From contig NZ_BMFU01000011.1 in the NCBI RefSeq assembly GCF_014639235.1, forward strand, positions 62,001-126,000: a DNA stretch of 64,000 nt, in the 5' to 3' direction. Below, in pieces: positions 36,290 to 45,616 of this stretch. Each line of letters begins with the position of its first letter. Position 1 is the first letter of the stretch. The translations under genes and the position numbers were made by a program. The notes under the pieces are model-generated. The model was given only the letters and a program-made list of their open reading frames with translations, was not told where the DNA came from and searched no databases. The DNA is from Paenibacillus silvae. GTDB taxonomy: Bacteria; Bacillota; Bacilli; Paenibacillales; Paenibacillaceae.

Positions 36290-37249
36290 CTACTTGAACC
36301 AGCCACGCTTTACAAACCACGCCACCATGCAGCCGCCCAGTACAAACATCAGCAGCAGCACGGCACCATATCCGTACTTCCACTGCAGCTCTGGCATATG
36401 GGTGAAGTTCATTCCATAGATACCGGCAATCAAGGTGAGCGGCATAAATACGGTAGTAATCACGGTTAAAGTTTTCATAATCTGATTCATGCGGTTAGAG
36501 TTCAGCGAAATATAGCTGTCGCGCAGATCAGCCGTCATCTCTCGATCCGCTTCAATCATATCTGTCAGCTTGAGCAAATGGTCATATATATCAGTAAAAT
36601 ACACCGTATGCTCCCCTGATCGCTGGACATGCTGTGAATTCACGACCCGATAGAGCAGATCACGCATCGGAACAACGGTGCGTCTCAGCTTCAGCAGTCG
36701 ACTTCTCAGATCAAATACCTGATTCATCAGTTCCTCTACCGACTCCTGACCGCCGCGGTTTTCCAATTCAGCCAGCTCATCCTCAATGGCAAACAGGGAC
36801 GGAAAATAATGATCCACCAGCTTGTCCATCACGGTATAGGCTGCCGCGACCGGCCCTCTTGCCCAGATGGTTCGTTCATGTGCATGCTGCAGCAAACGAT
36901 CCCAGGCTTCATCTACTTCTTCCAGCTTCCCATGATGAAAAGACACCAGAAAGTTGGCTCCCAGAAACAAATCCACCTCTTCGGCCTCCAGTGTGACCGG
37001 ATTCAGTGCATGCAGCACGAGAAACTGCAAATTCTCATAATAGTCCAGCTTGGGCCGCTGCAAGACATGCATACAGTCCTCAATCGCTAACGGGTGAAAA
37101 TGAAAATAGCTGTCCAGCAATCGGCTTTCTTCTTCTGTCGGCTGGTTGAAATCTGCCCATACCCATGCATAATCGCTCAATTCCAGCTGCTCAAGCGGCA
37201 TGTTCACGGTAACCTGGTGATCCCGCGTAATTGCAAGTGTACGAATCAT
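36290..37249 (-). CDS. corA: CorA-family magnesium/divalent cation channel (319 aa)
   Basis: The C-terminal signature IYGMNF (GMN motif) sits at the end of the first of two transmembrane helices, followed by an acidic-aromatic loop and VLLLMFVLGGCMVAWFV as the second helix. The ~245-residue cytoplasmic funnel domain precedes it. The pentamer moves Mg2+ or Co2+/Ni2+ across the membrane. ATG 37249 is used; the upstream GTG 37261 overlaps the putative AAGGA. It is flanked on both sides by DnaA-box groups. Confidence 0.93.
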   Translation of the reverse strand: MIRTLAITRDHQVTVNMPLEQLELSDYAWVWADFNQPTEEESRLLDSYFHFHPLAIEDCMHVLQRPKLDYYENLQFLVLHALNPVTLEAEEVDLFLGANFLVSFHHGKLEEVDEAWDRLLQHAHERTIWARGPVAAAYTVMDKLVDHYFPSLFAIEDELAELENRGGQESVEELMNQVFDLRSRLLKLRRTVVPMRDLLYRVVNSQHVQRSGEHTVYFTDIYDHLLKLTDMIEADREMTADLRDSYISLNSNRMNQIMKTLTVITTVFMPLTLIAGIYGMNFTHMPELQWKYGYGAVLLLMFVLGGCMVAWFVKRGWFK

Positions 37250-37406
37250 GGAGTAGACCACGTCCTTGTCTCTTGTCGAAGTTCTTCCCTATTCCATCAT
37301 ACAACGTCAAGCCACATACGTCTGCTTTACGGAGTAAGTCATCGCTGCGAATGTATTACTTTATATGACTTATCGTGGCTTGTGGCTTGATATGACAAAC
37401 ACAAAC

Positions 37407-37431
37407 AAAAAAAGCCAACCCGGTTGGCTTC
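37407..37431 (-). terminator. Terminator downstream of pit
   Basis: On the minus strand AAGCCAACC-gg-GTTGGCTT is followed by a T run. It lies ~230 nt beyond the pit stop. Confidence 0.8.
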
Positions 37432-37442
37432 TCTCATTTCCC

Positions 37443-37637
37443 CTATCCACACAGTTTCCTGTATCCACAGGAAGATTTCTTTTGGTTTATCATTCCACGG
37501 ATGGCTATCCACATATCCAGCCTGTCCACAATTTCGTGCACAGCCTATTTTCCATATCATTGTTTAATTATCCACATATCCCGATATTGACATGGTTATA
37601 AACAGACCATTGTTCGGTTTTCTAAAACATATCCACG
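37443..37637. promoter_or_regulatory. DnaA-box group 2 (about six sites in 195 bp)
   Basis: CTATCCACA at 37443 and 37505, GTATCCACA at 37461, CTGTCCACA at 37522, a perfect TTATCCACA at 37568 and ATATCCACG at 37629 all lie on the plus strand. They sit in the gap between the pit terminator and the pit stop codon. Confidence 0.6.
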
Positions 37638-37661
37638 GTTGTGTTGCTTTATATGAGCGGT

Positions 37662-38651
37662 TTAGAAAATAATCCAGTACAGCAATCCCGCAAGAGCTCC
37701 GGAAATTGGAATCGTTATAAACCACGTAATAATTATACGGCCGGCCAGTCCCCATTTTACCGCCGAAAAGCGCTTAGCCGAACCTACACCCAGAATCGCG
37801 GATGTAATCGCATGGGTAGTACTTACCGGAAGGTGAAGCAACGTTGCCGAGAAAATAACCGAGGCCGCGGACAAATCTGCTGCAAAGCCGTTAATCGGTT
37901 CGATTTTGAAAATTTTCGTGCCCATCGTTTTGATGATTTTCCATCCACCAATGGACGTTCCCAGTGCCATCGCAGTGGCCGCCGAAATTTTTACCCACAG
38001 CGGTACTTCGAGATGATCCTGTACTTTAGCTGCGACAAGCGCGAACGTAATGATCCCCATGGCCTTCTGCGCATCGTTAGTACCGTGCGTGAATGCCTGC
38101 AGTGCAGCTGTGAAAATCTGTACCGTACGGAAGCCCTTATTGACGTTATGCGGGCTTCGTTTGGCAAATACATACTTGAGAATCGTCATGACGATATAAC
38201 CGATTGCAAAAGCAATCAGAGGTGATAACAGCAAACCGCCTACAATATCAATGAAGCCTGTCCATTTCACTTTGTCCGAACCTGCTCCAACGAGTACAGC
38301 ACCCGCGAGCGCGCCGATCAGCGCATGTGAAGAGGAAGAAGGAATTCCAAACCACCATGTCACCAGATTCCATATGATCGCGGCGATCAAGGTGACTATG
38401 ACGACCTCGATGCCGTTATCCAGCTTGGTGGGGTCCGTCACACTCCCCCCAATCGTCTTCGCTACACCTGTAAACATCATTGCACCGACAAAGTTCATCA
38501 CAGCCGCCAGAAGAATAGCCCGGCGCGGCGTCAATGCACGTGTTGATACCGAAGTTGCGATGGCATTGGCTGTATCGTGAAACCCATTAATGAAGTCAAA
38601 CGCCAGTGCAAGGAAGACGACTATACCTAATACCCAAATCGTTGTTTCCAT
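37662..38651 (-). CDS. pit: PiT-family inorganic phosphate transporter (329 aa)
   Basis: The PiT signature occurs twice as GFHDTANAIATSV near the N-terminus and THGTNDAQKAMGI in the second half, each followed by hydrophobic helices (about ten in total). The protein co-transports phosphate with H+ or Na+, often as a metal-phosphate. AAGGAGCC precedes ATG 38651. The DUF47 partner gene ends 14 nt upstream, a classical phoU-like/pit pair. A TTTACA-n5-TTTACA pair (39468-39486) lies upstream of the operon, but a full PhoP box was not found. Confidence 0.93.
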   Translation of the reverse strand: METTIWVLGIVVFLALAFDFINGFHDTANAIATSVSTRALTPRRAILLAAVMNFVGAMMFTGVAKTIGGSVTDPTKLDNGIEVVIVTLIAAIIWNLVTWWFGIPSSSSHALIGALAGAVLVGAGSDKVKWTGFIDIVGGLLLSPLIAFAIGYIVMTILKYVFAKRSPHNVNKGFRTVQIFTAALQAFTHGTNDAQKAMGIITFALVAAKVQDHLEVPLWVKISAATAMALGTSIGGWKIIKTMGTKIFKIEPINGFAADLSAASVIFSATLLHLPVSTTHAITSAILGVGSAKRFSAVKWGLAGRIIITWFITIPISGALAGLLYWIIF

Positions 38652-38665
38652 TAGTCTCTGGCTCC

Positions 38666-39283
38666 TTAAGAATTACGCATGATGATGGACTCAAGAACGT
38701 TGGCAACATGCTCGCAATCATCCGTTGTCGTTTCAAGGCGTTCATAAATCTCTTTGCGCTTGATCAGCTCAATCGGATCGGATACCGTTGCGAACAGATT
38801 CTTGATACAATTACGCAATACTTCGTCGCCCTGGTTTTCCAGATCGTTCAGACGAATGGTGTATTCACGAATCGCCAGCAATTTTTTCTGGGACAGCAAA
38901 TGAATCGCCTTTTGAATTTCATAAGCCGATTGACGCAAAATTTCTGCAAATTGAACGATATATTCGTCCGGATCAACCAGTTGGTACATATAGAAACGGG
39001 AAGCTGTAGCTTCGATTCCGTCCAATACGTCATCAAGAGTTGTTGTCAGTTCCATAATATCATCGCGTTCAATCGGCGTGATAAATGTTTTGTTCAGCTC
39101 TGTAATGATGGTGTGTACGTAGTCATCACATTGCGACTCGTACTTCTTCATTTCATTAGCAAAAAGAGTTACATCCTGAAGGTTGGAAACATGCTGGGAG
39201 AAATAATCTGCCGCTTGAACCACCGTATCTGCCATGTTCTCCAGTGTTTCAAAAAATATATCCTTCTTCTTCTTAATCTTCAT
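38666..39283 (-). CDS. DUF47/PhoU-like accessory protein of the Pit transporter (205 aa)
   Basis: The protein is all-helical: KKDIFFETLENMADTVVQAADYF, FANEMKKYESQCDDYVHTI, and PIERDDIMELTTTLDDVLDGIE. This is the DUF47 pattern with acidic metal-binding residues. DUF47 proteins modulate low-affinity Pit transporters encoded beside them. I start it at ATG 39283 (GAGGGGAT upstream), removing a 25-residue extension without family support. It is the first gene of the operon. Confidence 0.92.
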   Translation of the reverse strand: MKIKKKKDIFFETLENMADTVVQAADYFSQHVSNLQDVTLFANEMKKYESQCDDYVHTIITELNKTFITPIERDDIMELTTTLDDVLDGIEATASRFYMYQLVDPDEYIVQFAEILRQSAYEIQKAIHLLSQKKLLAIREYTIRLNDLENQGDEVLRNCIKNLFATVSDPIELIKRKEIYERLETTTDDCEHVANVLESIIMRNS

Positions 39284-39513
39284 AGCTCTATCCCCTCTTC
39301 GAGAAATTGCGCTGATAACCGATGAAACATGAAATGACAACCTTTGATATCTTATCATATTTGTTTCATGGTTTGTACAAAAGCTGCGATGCTTTTTTAT
39401 ATTCTTCTCATATAAACCTGAAATGAATCTTAATTATGTGGAATTATGGCAAAATCAGACTTAAATTTTACACTGCGTTTACATTTCTCCAGGAAAATCA
39501 ACCCAGGAACTTA

Positions 39514-40581
39514 TCATGACTGCTCACCGAGCTTCACATGATCTGAAAATTTCGGGGCGTTTGGAACGATGTTAATGAAGGTTTTACCAGGAACCAGCTT
39601 CATCTCCACTCCGTCCTGCACGAAACGAATGATATCCCCTTTTTTCCTCACCCATTGCCCGCGAATCATCTTTCCCTTCTGAAACAGCATCGCTTCCCCG
39701 CCTTGATCCACATTAACAGCCAATCGGCCTACATCATCAAGCACCTTATGATCTGCTCCGGCAACAATAATGTTAGCTGCACCAAGCTGATGGCCATTAT
39801 CTTTATCCTCATCGGGCTTTCCATTAACCATTCTCATATATCGTCCGCTAACCTCATCGTAATCATACGTTACTTTATAACTATTCAATAAATAATGGAG
39901 CTCAAACTGCTTCACAGCCTCCCCTGCTGAAGTAGACCCTTGTTCGTCGTACATATACACAGGTGATTGGAACTCATGGCTGTATCCTTTCTTCTCTGCA
40001 CCCTCTCTAAGCTTTTCGACAGAGGTATACAGGTTGTGAGGAGCCTTGCGATCCTTGGAGCGCCAGAAATAGGGGCCGCCATTCGAAATTTCATCCATAT
40101 GCTGCTTCTGCTGTTTTTGCAAAATAGAATAGGCCTCCGGGCTGCCTCCCGCATGCACAAGCACACCATCATAGCTCTCTCCGAGCTCGATCAGGTACGG
40201 ACGAATGCTGCGCACAGGGCCAACAGCGTCTGCACCGCCTTCACTCTGGAAAACCGCGATGAAACGGGTGATGCCGCCTTCAGCAAGCACCTCGATAATA
40301 ATGTCTGCTGCGCTTAGCCCGGATTGAGGACGTGCCGCAGGTGCATTGTTAATCATGACCGCCAGCGGGCGATCCGTGGGTGCTGTCTCCACAGCTAGTC
40401 CTGTTAAAGGAGCTGTATTCATCGGATTAACAGGCTGCTCAATCGGCTGCTCTTCCTGTACTGGTGCAGGCTCCGGCTGAGGAACCTTGGCGAGCTCCTT
40501 ATCCTGACAAGCGACAAGGCTAATAGCGAGAAGACAGCCTGACGCTGTCAGCAACCCTTTTTTCCAAGAAAACGAATTCAA
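39514..40581 (-). CDS. yerB: DUF3048 lipoprotein, YerB-like (355 aa)
   Basis: The lipobox LVAC (after SWKKGLLTASGCLLAIS) marks a lipoprotein, and a Pro/Glu-rich linker precedes two DUF3048 regions with PLAVMINN and RPQSGLSAADII, GAVGP-like and HAGGSPEAY. Family members are secreted and may bind or modify the cell wall; a function is not established. TTG 40581 is chosen because AGGAGG lies 7 nt upstream and it leaves a normal signal peptide. The longer start at 40683 would put 34 polar residues before it. Confidence 0.88.
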   Translation of the reverse strand: MNSFSWKKGLLTASGCLLAISLVACQDKELAKVPQPEPAPVQEEQPIEQPVNPMNTAPLTGLAVETAPTDRPLAVMINNAPAARPQSGLSAADIIIEVLAEGGITRFIAVFQSEGGADAVGPVRSIRPYLIELGESYDGVLVHAGGSPEAYSILQKQQKQHMDEISNGGPYFWRSKDRKAPHNLYTSVEKLREGAEKKGYSHEFQSPVYMYDEQGSTSAGEAVKQFELHYLLNSYKVTYDYDEVSGRYMRMVNGKPDEDKDNGHQLGAANIIVAGADHKVLDDVGRLAVNVDQGGEAMLFQKGKMIRGQWVRKKGDIIRFVQDGVEMKLVPGKTFINIVPNAPKFSDHVKLGEQS

Positions 40582-40928
40582 AATAAAACCTCCTGAACGA
40601 TCTGGCTGACTCCCTTCAGATGTCATGTGTGATATTTCTCTCATGCAGACAACCATCTCACGTATTTCCTTCCATTTAATCACAATGCTTCCGTTTTGTC
40701 TGCGCCTGAAAAACCTTGATACAGCTCGTTTATCGTTTTTGAATCACAGTTAAAGGGAAAAAATTCGTCTGAAATGTGAACTTCTCAAACCTTACTTAAA
40801 ATTTGAACTAGATTGTGATTATTATCACAAACAAAACACCTTTACGGCTATACAATAAAGACATCAAAGGTGATCACTTAGAAAAACAAAAACAACACAC
40901 ATTAGATTTCATAAAAGGAGTGGTTTAT
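40582..40928. other. Divergent promoter region between the yerB-like gene and doxX
   Basis: The interval separates divergent genes. It contains the FNR-type site described separately and the doxX ribosome binding site AAAGGAG. Nothing else is recognisable. Confidence 0.6.
40813..40856 (+). promoter_or_regulatory. FNR/CRP-type site and -10 of the doxX promoter
   Basis: TTGTGATTATTATCACAA (40813-40830) is a perfect palindrome matching TGTGA-n6-TCACA. A -10 hexamer TACAAT (40851-40856) puts the start near 40863 and the site centre near -41.5, the class II activator position. Rex (TTGTGA-n6-TCACAA) is an alternative reader. Confidence 0.65.
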
Positions 40929-41465
40929 ATGTTCAGCTTCAACCAATGGATTAGAGAAAACAAAGTGGCAATGTGGATTTTGACAATACTTCGGGTGTAT
41001 ATCGGTTACGACTGGATGACTCACGGCTGGAGCAAATTGACTGGTGGATTCGAAGCAGGCGGCTTCCTCGCAGGGGCACTTGAAAAAGCAACAGGTGATC
41101 ACCCGGCCGTTCAAGCTTGGTGGGCAACATTCCTTGAAAAATTCGCAATTCCGAATGCCGGATTGTTCGACTTCGTTATCCCGCTTGGTGAATTCCTTGT
41201 AGGTCTGGGACTCATCCTTGGATGCTTCACAACCCTGGCAGCTCTGATGGCAATGGTCATGAACTTCGCGTTCCTCTTCTCGGGTACAGTAAGCACCAAC
41301 GCTCAACTGGTTCTGATGGAAATCTTCATCGTCGTAGCTGGTGCAAATGCTGGTAAAATCGGTCTGGATCACTGGGTTCTGCCTTACCTTCGCGGATTGT
41401 TCAACCGTAACAAAACGGTGACACCTACGACACCAACCATAACACCAACGAAGAAAACAGCTTAA
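40929..41465 (+). CDS. DoxX-family membrane protein (178 aa)
   Basis: Four hydrophobic segments surround the DoxX landmarks WILTILRVYIGYDWMTHGWSK, PLGEFLVGLGLILG, and FLFSGTVSTN. DoxX-type proteins are small membrane proteins linked to redox or thiosulfate metabolism and oxidative-stress complexes; the exact role here is unknown. The true start is ATG 40929, after AAAAGGAG, rather than 40815. The last 20 residues are a Thr/Pro repeat. The promoter carries a perfect FNR-like site, which suggests oxygen- or redox-linked control. Confidence 0.88.
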   Translation: MFSFNQWIRENKVAMWILTILRVYIGYDWMTHGWSKLTGGFEAGGFLAGALEKATGDHPAVQAWWATFLEKFAIPNAGLFDFVIPLGEFLVGLGLILGCFTTLAALMAMVMNFAFLFSGTVSTNAQLVLMEIFIVVAGANAGKIGLDHWVLPYLRGLFNRNKTVTPTTPTITPTKKTA

Positions 41466-41489
41466 TCTGAATAAAATATAAAATCTCGG

Positions 41490-41520
41490 TCCTGCTCCTT
41501 CTTTCGGAGCAGGATTTTTT
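41490..41520 (+). terminator. Terminator of doxX
   Basis: TCCTGCTCC-ttctttc-GGAGCAGGA is followed by six T residues, 25 nt after the doxX stop. Confidence 0.93.
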
Positions 41521-41634
41521 CATCATAAAATATAGTGCTGCGTGTAACATTTCCTATGCAGCACACTTGCTCACCTGCCGGACTCCGTATTATGATAAAA
41601 CTAAAGTCTGTTCGCAAAAAGGAGTATCCTATAT

Positions 41635-41847
41635 ATGCCAACTCAACGCCGTCTTGAAACGGACGCCGATTTTCAGGAAGCCATGACTTTAAAACATAAA
41701 ATTCGCGTATTCAAAGATAACCACCAGATCGATTCTGGCGGCATCATCATTCGTTTTGACGAGAACACCGTTGTTGTGCAATCCAGTGTCAGCGATCTAG
41801 CCTATCACTCACGTGCGGAATGTGAGTTGTTCGAGATTCGTAAGTAG
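41635..41847 (+). CDS. Conserved small hypothetical protein (70 aa)
   Basis: An ORF of 70 codons with AAAAAGGAG upstream. The product (MPTQRRLETDADFQEAMTLK..., ending RAECELFEIRK) looks like a compact alpha/beta fold with IIIRFDENTVVVQ as a hairpin. There is no membrane segment. No family was recognised. It is followed by a strong terminator-like hairpin at 41919-41960. Confidence 0.65.
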   Translation: MPTQRRLETDADFQEAMTLKHKIRVFKDNHQIDSGGIIIRFDENTVVVQSSVSDLAYHSRAECELFEIRK

Positions 41848-41918
41848 TGTTAAAGTCAGGATACTGGCACGCTTTTTGAGATATTTGAGCTAAGCCTGTG
41901 ACGTATCTATACACCAAA

Positions 41919-41960
41919 AAAAGGTTCCACGCAGTCGTTAACAGACGCGAGGAACCTTTT
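41919..41960. terminator. Bidirectional terminator after the 70-aa gene
   Basis: AAAAGGTTCC and GGAACCTTTT pair around a 22-nt loop, with A and T runs on each side. It ends convergent genes. Confidence 0.8.
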
Positions 41961-42086
41961 ATCTTATTTAGTATGGTATTCTTCACTTCATTAATCGTTA
42001 ATAACTTGAAAGACATCACTTGAACCCAAACTGAATGAGAACTACATTCCAGCATTTGCATGTTATCCACGCTCATCTGCTCCAAG

Positions 42087-42872
42087 TTATATGCCGTCTC
42101 CAAACTGCCAGCAGTTCAGACTAAGCGTGCCATGAGGATAGGATTGAAATAACCGCCGGGCTGTGCGGGACATATCCGCTGTGCCCATCGCATAGAACAA
42201 AGGTGCGATATGCTCCATTCCATAGGAGGGTACTGCTGTCCGTGCATGAGGAGCTTTTTTATCATACTGAAACAGCTCTCTTGTGTTCCATTGCTGCAGG
42301 CGCTCTCCAAGCCAATCATCAAATTCGATTGCCCAGTCCTGTGGCTCGTCATCCTGTGCCAGCATTCTCAGATTATGAACGGTTCCACCGCTGCCGATGA
42401 TGAGCACATGATCATGTCTGAGCTGCTCCAGCATACGACCGATATCATACTGCTCTTGAGGAGAACGCAGGGAGTCCACCGACACGGCAATAACCGGAAT
42501 GTTGGCCTCGGGATACATATGCAGCAGCGGCACCCACACGCCATGATCCAGTCCTCGTCTCATAACAGGCTGATACGGCAAGTTGCTTCGGGAGAATAAC
42601 GCACAGATCTCGTTTGCAATCTCAGTCTGCCCGACTGCAGGGTACTGTATGTTATACATTGCTGAAGGATATCCGTAAAAATCATGCAGGGTTTGATGCT
42701 TCTCATCCATCGTCACCGAAGGCACAGGACAGTCCCAGTGTGCAGTAAAAACAACGATAGCCTTCGGAGCCGGCAGCCTCTCTCCAAGCTGGTTCAAAAA
42801 TTGAGTGTAGTCACTGCTCTCCACCGAAAGCAGGGGAGAACCATGCGCAATGAATAGTGCGGGTAATGTCAT
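42087..42872 (-). CDS. Class III extradiol dioxygenase, YgiD/DODA-like (261 aa)
   Basis: The family's metal ligands are visible: FIAHGSP near the N-terminus, VVFTAHWD (~45), RGLDHGVWVPL (~115) and GSGGTVHNLR (~165). Such enzymes cleave catechol-type rings; E. coli YgiD acts on DOPA. The protein is close to the normal length (~260 aa). ATG 42872 follows GGAGG by 9 nt; TTG 42881 overlaps that site. It is monocistronic and near an alpha/beta hydrolase gene, but no full aromatic pathway is present. Confidence 0.9.
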   Translation of the reverse strand: MTLPALFIAHGSPLLSVESSDYTQFLNQLGERLPAPKAIVVFTAHWDCPVPSVTMDEKHQTLHDFYGYPSAMYNIQYPAVGQTEIANEICALFSRSNLPYQPVMRRGLDHGVWVPLLHMYPEANIPVIAVSVDSLRSPQEQYDIGRMLEQLRHDHVLIIGSGGTVHNLRMLAQDDEPQDWAIEFDDWLGERLQQWNTRELFQYDKKAPHARTAVPSYGMEHIAPLFYAMGTADMSRTARRLFQSYPHGTLSLNCWQFGDGI

Positions 42873-42984
42873 CGCTGCCAACCTCCAGACACGGATAGGA
42901 TGCTTACCTCTCTATTTTACCCCGAAGAAGGCGCTTTTCCAAGCTACCCCTGTGACTTTTGATTGATGACGTTTGACTTATCGT

Positions 42985-43815
42985 TTAGATCATCCAGTGC
43001 TGCCAGTTCTCTTCAATCTTCTGACGTTCTCCAAGCCATTCTCTTGTGCGAGTAATGAGCTGTTCCCGCTCTTTACCTGATGAGAAGGTGTGATTGCCCT
43101 GGAAAATAATCTCCTTGTCGCAGCGCCCTTCCTGACGCATCCAGAAAACTTTCTGATACAGAAACGCATAGTCTACCGGGATAACCTCATCGGAAGTACC
43201 GTGTACAACCAGCACATCCCCGCTGAACTTCACGGCTTCCTGGAATGGTTGATGTTCTGCGAGAGATTCGAAAAATTTCGGTGTGAATTTGTAACCTAGA
43301 TAATCGGCAGCACCTTTTCTCACACCTTCATCGTACACGTCCCGGCCTGTAATCTTTACAATATCATTGAATGGGTAACCGACAGCAGACCACATCACGA
43401 GATTTTTAACCCGTTTGTCACGCACAGCTGTCAATAGCGCAACAGCTCCACCCAAGCTGTGTCCGATCAATGTGACACGTGTCGGGTCTACATCACTGCA
43501 GTTCACCGCATAGTCCAGTACAGAACGGGTTTGCAGCACCATGGACTCCAGCCCTTCTGCTCCATATTCACCGCTGCTCTCCCCGCAGCCGATGTAATCG
43601 AAACGAAGCACCAGATATCCGTCCTCCGCGAGTTCACGAGCAGTCTTTACAAACAAACGATCCACACCAATTCGGCTTCCCACAAAGCCATGACAGATGA
43701 CCGCCAAAGGCACACGCTGCTGACGTGTCTCCTCTTTGATATCTTTTACAACCGGATAGTGAATGGTCGCGGTTAACTCCTCTTCGCCGTGACGGATGCT
43801 GATCTGACGTTCCAT
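42985..43815 (-). CDS. Alpha/beta hydrolase, serine aminopeptidase-like fold (276 aa)
   Basis: The nucleophile elbow GHSLGG lies at ~117, the acid is likely in GTSDEVIP, and the His in GNHTF. The oxyanion region is ICHGFVGSR. The order matches esterase/lipase-type hydrolases of the YqkD/YtmA kind. No signal peptide is present, so it is cytoplasmic. GAAAGGGG precedes ATG 43815. The substrate cannot be told. Confidence 0.88.
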   Translation of the reverse strand: MERQISIRHGEEELTATIHYPVVKDIKEETRQQRVPLAVICHGFVGSRIGVDRLFVKTARELAEDGYLVLRFDYIGCGESSGEYGAEGLESMVLQTRSVLDYAVNCSDVDPTRVTLIGHSLGGAVALLTAVRDKRVKNLVMWSAVGYPFNDIVKITGRDVYDEGVRKGAADYLGYKFTPKFFESLAEHQPFQEAVKFSGDVLVVHGTSDEVIPVDYAFLYQKVFWMRQEGRCDKEIIFQGNHTFSSGKEREQLITRTREWLGERQKIEENWQHWMI

Positions 43816-44112
43816 ACCGATTTCCCCTTTCCATGCTCACAATGCAATCTATTTGACGTTTCTCGTTCTTATGTTAATTATATTTAATCCGATAAGTTTA
43901 GTAAGTATTAAGAAGATATTAGTATATTATCATTCCTTTACCCGTAAGTCAACGCGAGAAATGATCGTTCTTTGTCGTATGTAATTGTTCTCTTTTTGAG
44001 CCATTCCCCCCTGCAAAAAAAGAGCCTGGCTATGTTCAGCAAGGCTCGTAATATACGCTGTTTGGTTCCTGTAGCAGCTATTTCCTCTGCATGTATAGTC
44101 CATGGTTCTTTC

Positions 44113-44346
44113 CTACTCGTAACTCCTGCGGAACATGGCATGAGTCTCGATTCGTCCGTTCCATTCATGCTGCTGACCTTCACCATCGTTGTCCCAGAAG
44201 CTTCTGCCCTGCAGATTGTCATCGTTAAGCTCTTCCCCAAACTCCGCATCGTCCACGGTCTCATTCATTGGCACTACCTCATCCTTAACACCACGGGAAT
44301 TACTGTTGAGCAGCATCTTACGTGTCAGTTCTGATTGCTTGTCCAT
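44113..44346 (-). CDS. Small acidic hypothetical protein (77 aa)
   Basis: From ATG 44346, GGAGGGTG lies 7 nt upstream. The product is acidic (NETVDDAEFGEELNDDN) with an N-terminal basic helix (MDKQSELTRKMLLNS) and no membrane segment. No family was recognised; it may be a small spore or stress protein. The ORF could extend to 44370, but the ribosome binding site favours 44346. Confidence 0.55.
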   Translation of the reverse strand: MDKQSELTRKMLLNSNSRGVKDEVVPMNETVDDAEFGEELNDDNLQGRSFWDNDGEGQQHEWNGRIETHAMFRRSYE

Positions 44347-44545
44347 CTTGAGCACCCTCCTGTCCGTCATTTCGGTTTTAAATTGCTACTATTGTGGTGG
44401 ATTGCACAGCTCTTTATTCACCGTTCACAGAATCGTTGCTTCTTCGGAACGGTCCGTGTATATTCACAGATTCACATGGGGAAAATAAAACCAAAATCAA
44501 AGGCATCCCCTGTCTGGAACGCCTTTCACCGAAAGGAATGAACTC

Positions 44546-44665
44546 ATGGCACATCTGCTTGCATGGATTCAGCATCATGGAAAGCTGGTGCTCTTATGTA
44601 CCTGTGTTGTGCTAGCCTGCATCGGGCTATGGGTGAACCATAAGCAGTTATTTTATAAGGAATGA
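44546..44665 (+). CDS. Small single-span membrane peptide (39 aa)
   Basis: A 39-codon ORF, MAHLLAWIQHHGKLVLLC... through CVVLACIGLWVNHK, has one hydrophobic helix at ~13-30 with polar ends. AAAGGA precedes the ATG by 11 nt. It is plausible as a small membrane peptide; no family was recognised. Confidence 0.4.
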   Translation: MAHLLAWIQHHGKLVLLCTCVVLACIGLWVNHKQLFYKE

Positions 44666-44716
44666 CTTTGCGAAACGACAGCCCTTCCCGTATACTAAAA
44701 TACCGTCAGGGTCTTC

Positions 44717-45565
44717 ATGAATATGGAAGATCAGAACGTGCGAGGACAGGGGGAGCAAGCATTGGGGATTTCGTATAAGAAGCTGAAAGAAATACAAAAT
44801 CGGCAAATCACCGAGATGAGTCGAATGACACCAGATAACGTAAAATTGTACAACCAGATTAGCACTATTGCACGGCAGTCACCGGCAGACGAGAGAACTC
44901 AGGAAGAATGGATTCTCGCCGCAGGTAAAGCGATCGTACAGGCACAGCAGTCAAACAAACCGGCTCGCGAATTGTATGGACCTGATCTGGAAAAGGATAT
45001 TTATATGCAGCTGGGAACAGGTAATGCTCAGCCAAATGTACAATCAGGCACAAATACGGGCAGAAATCATTCCGGTACAGTTTCCAACAAAAAGAATAAT
45101 GCCAGCACCGTTCAGCACGCGAATCATGACAATACGTCAGAGTCTGCGCAGCGAACACCTAAATGGTATGTGATGATCGCCTGGGCAGCTATATCCGTAG
45201 TACTGCTCATTCAAGGCTGCGCAGGATTATTCTTCGGTATGACCGACGGCGATACCGAGCCTTTCGAGCATATTAGCCTGTTTTCCCTCCTTATTGCCGC
45301 TGTAGGCGGAATTGCACTGGTGGAGATGCTGCGTCGATTAGCAGCACGACCAGACGACCAGGGCGAGGACAAACATGTGATGCCCAAAGTCAACGTTCGA
45401 GGTATCCTCATCTATATCGTCATCGTTGTGCTTGTACTCTTTGTCGGTTACCCGCTTAGAGATAAACTGCCTGTTTTCTACATGGCCCCGTGGGTGAGTG
45501 CGCTCATTGGCATTGTAGGACTTGCTTTAATGAGGCCGATATTCGGGCAAAAGAAACAGGCATAA
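44717..45565 (+). CDS. Membrane protein with DUF1129-like C-terminus (282 aa)
   Basis: The cytoplasmic N-terminal ~150 residues are polar, with a PARELYGPD element resembling the start of DUF1129-type proteins. Four hydrophobic helices follow (~158-178, ~188-208, ~230-250, ~258-278). The family's function is unknown. The ribosome binding site is weak (CAGGG). It is followed by a strong terminator. Confidence 0.7.
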   Translation: MNMEDQNVRGQGEQALGISYKKLKEIQNRQITEMSRMTPDNVKLYNQISTIARQSPADERTQEEWILAAGKAIVQAQQSNKPARELYGPDLEKDIYMQLGTGNAQPNVQSGTNTGRNHSGTVSNKKNNASTVQHANHDNTSESAQRTPKWYVMIAWAAISVVLLIQGCAGLFFGMTDGDTEPFEHISLFSLLIAAVGGIALVEMLRRLAARPDDQGEDKHVMPKVNVRGILIYIVIVVLVLFVGYPLRDKLPVFYMAPWVSALIGIVGLALMRPIFGQKKQA

Positions 45566-45616
45566 CAGGAAACAGACGAGCACATATTCATGTGTTCAAT
45601 ACTACAATGGATGTTT

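Noticed and set aside
37094..37390. Plus-strand ORF across the corA start
   Set aside because: It is largely antisense to corA, lacks a ribosome binding site and shows no family features.
39468..39486. TTTACA-n5-TTTACA as a PhoP box for the pit operon
   Set aside because: Only two of the usual four repeats are present, and it lies ~185 bp upstream in the less expected orientation.
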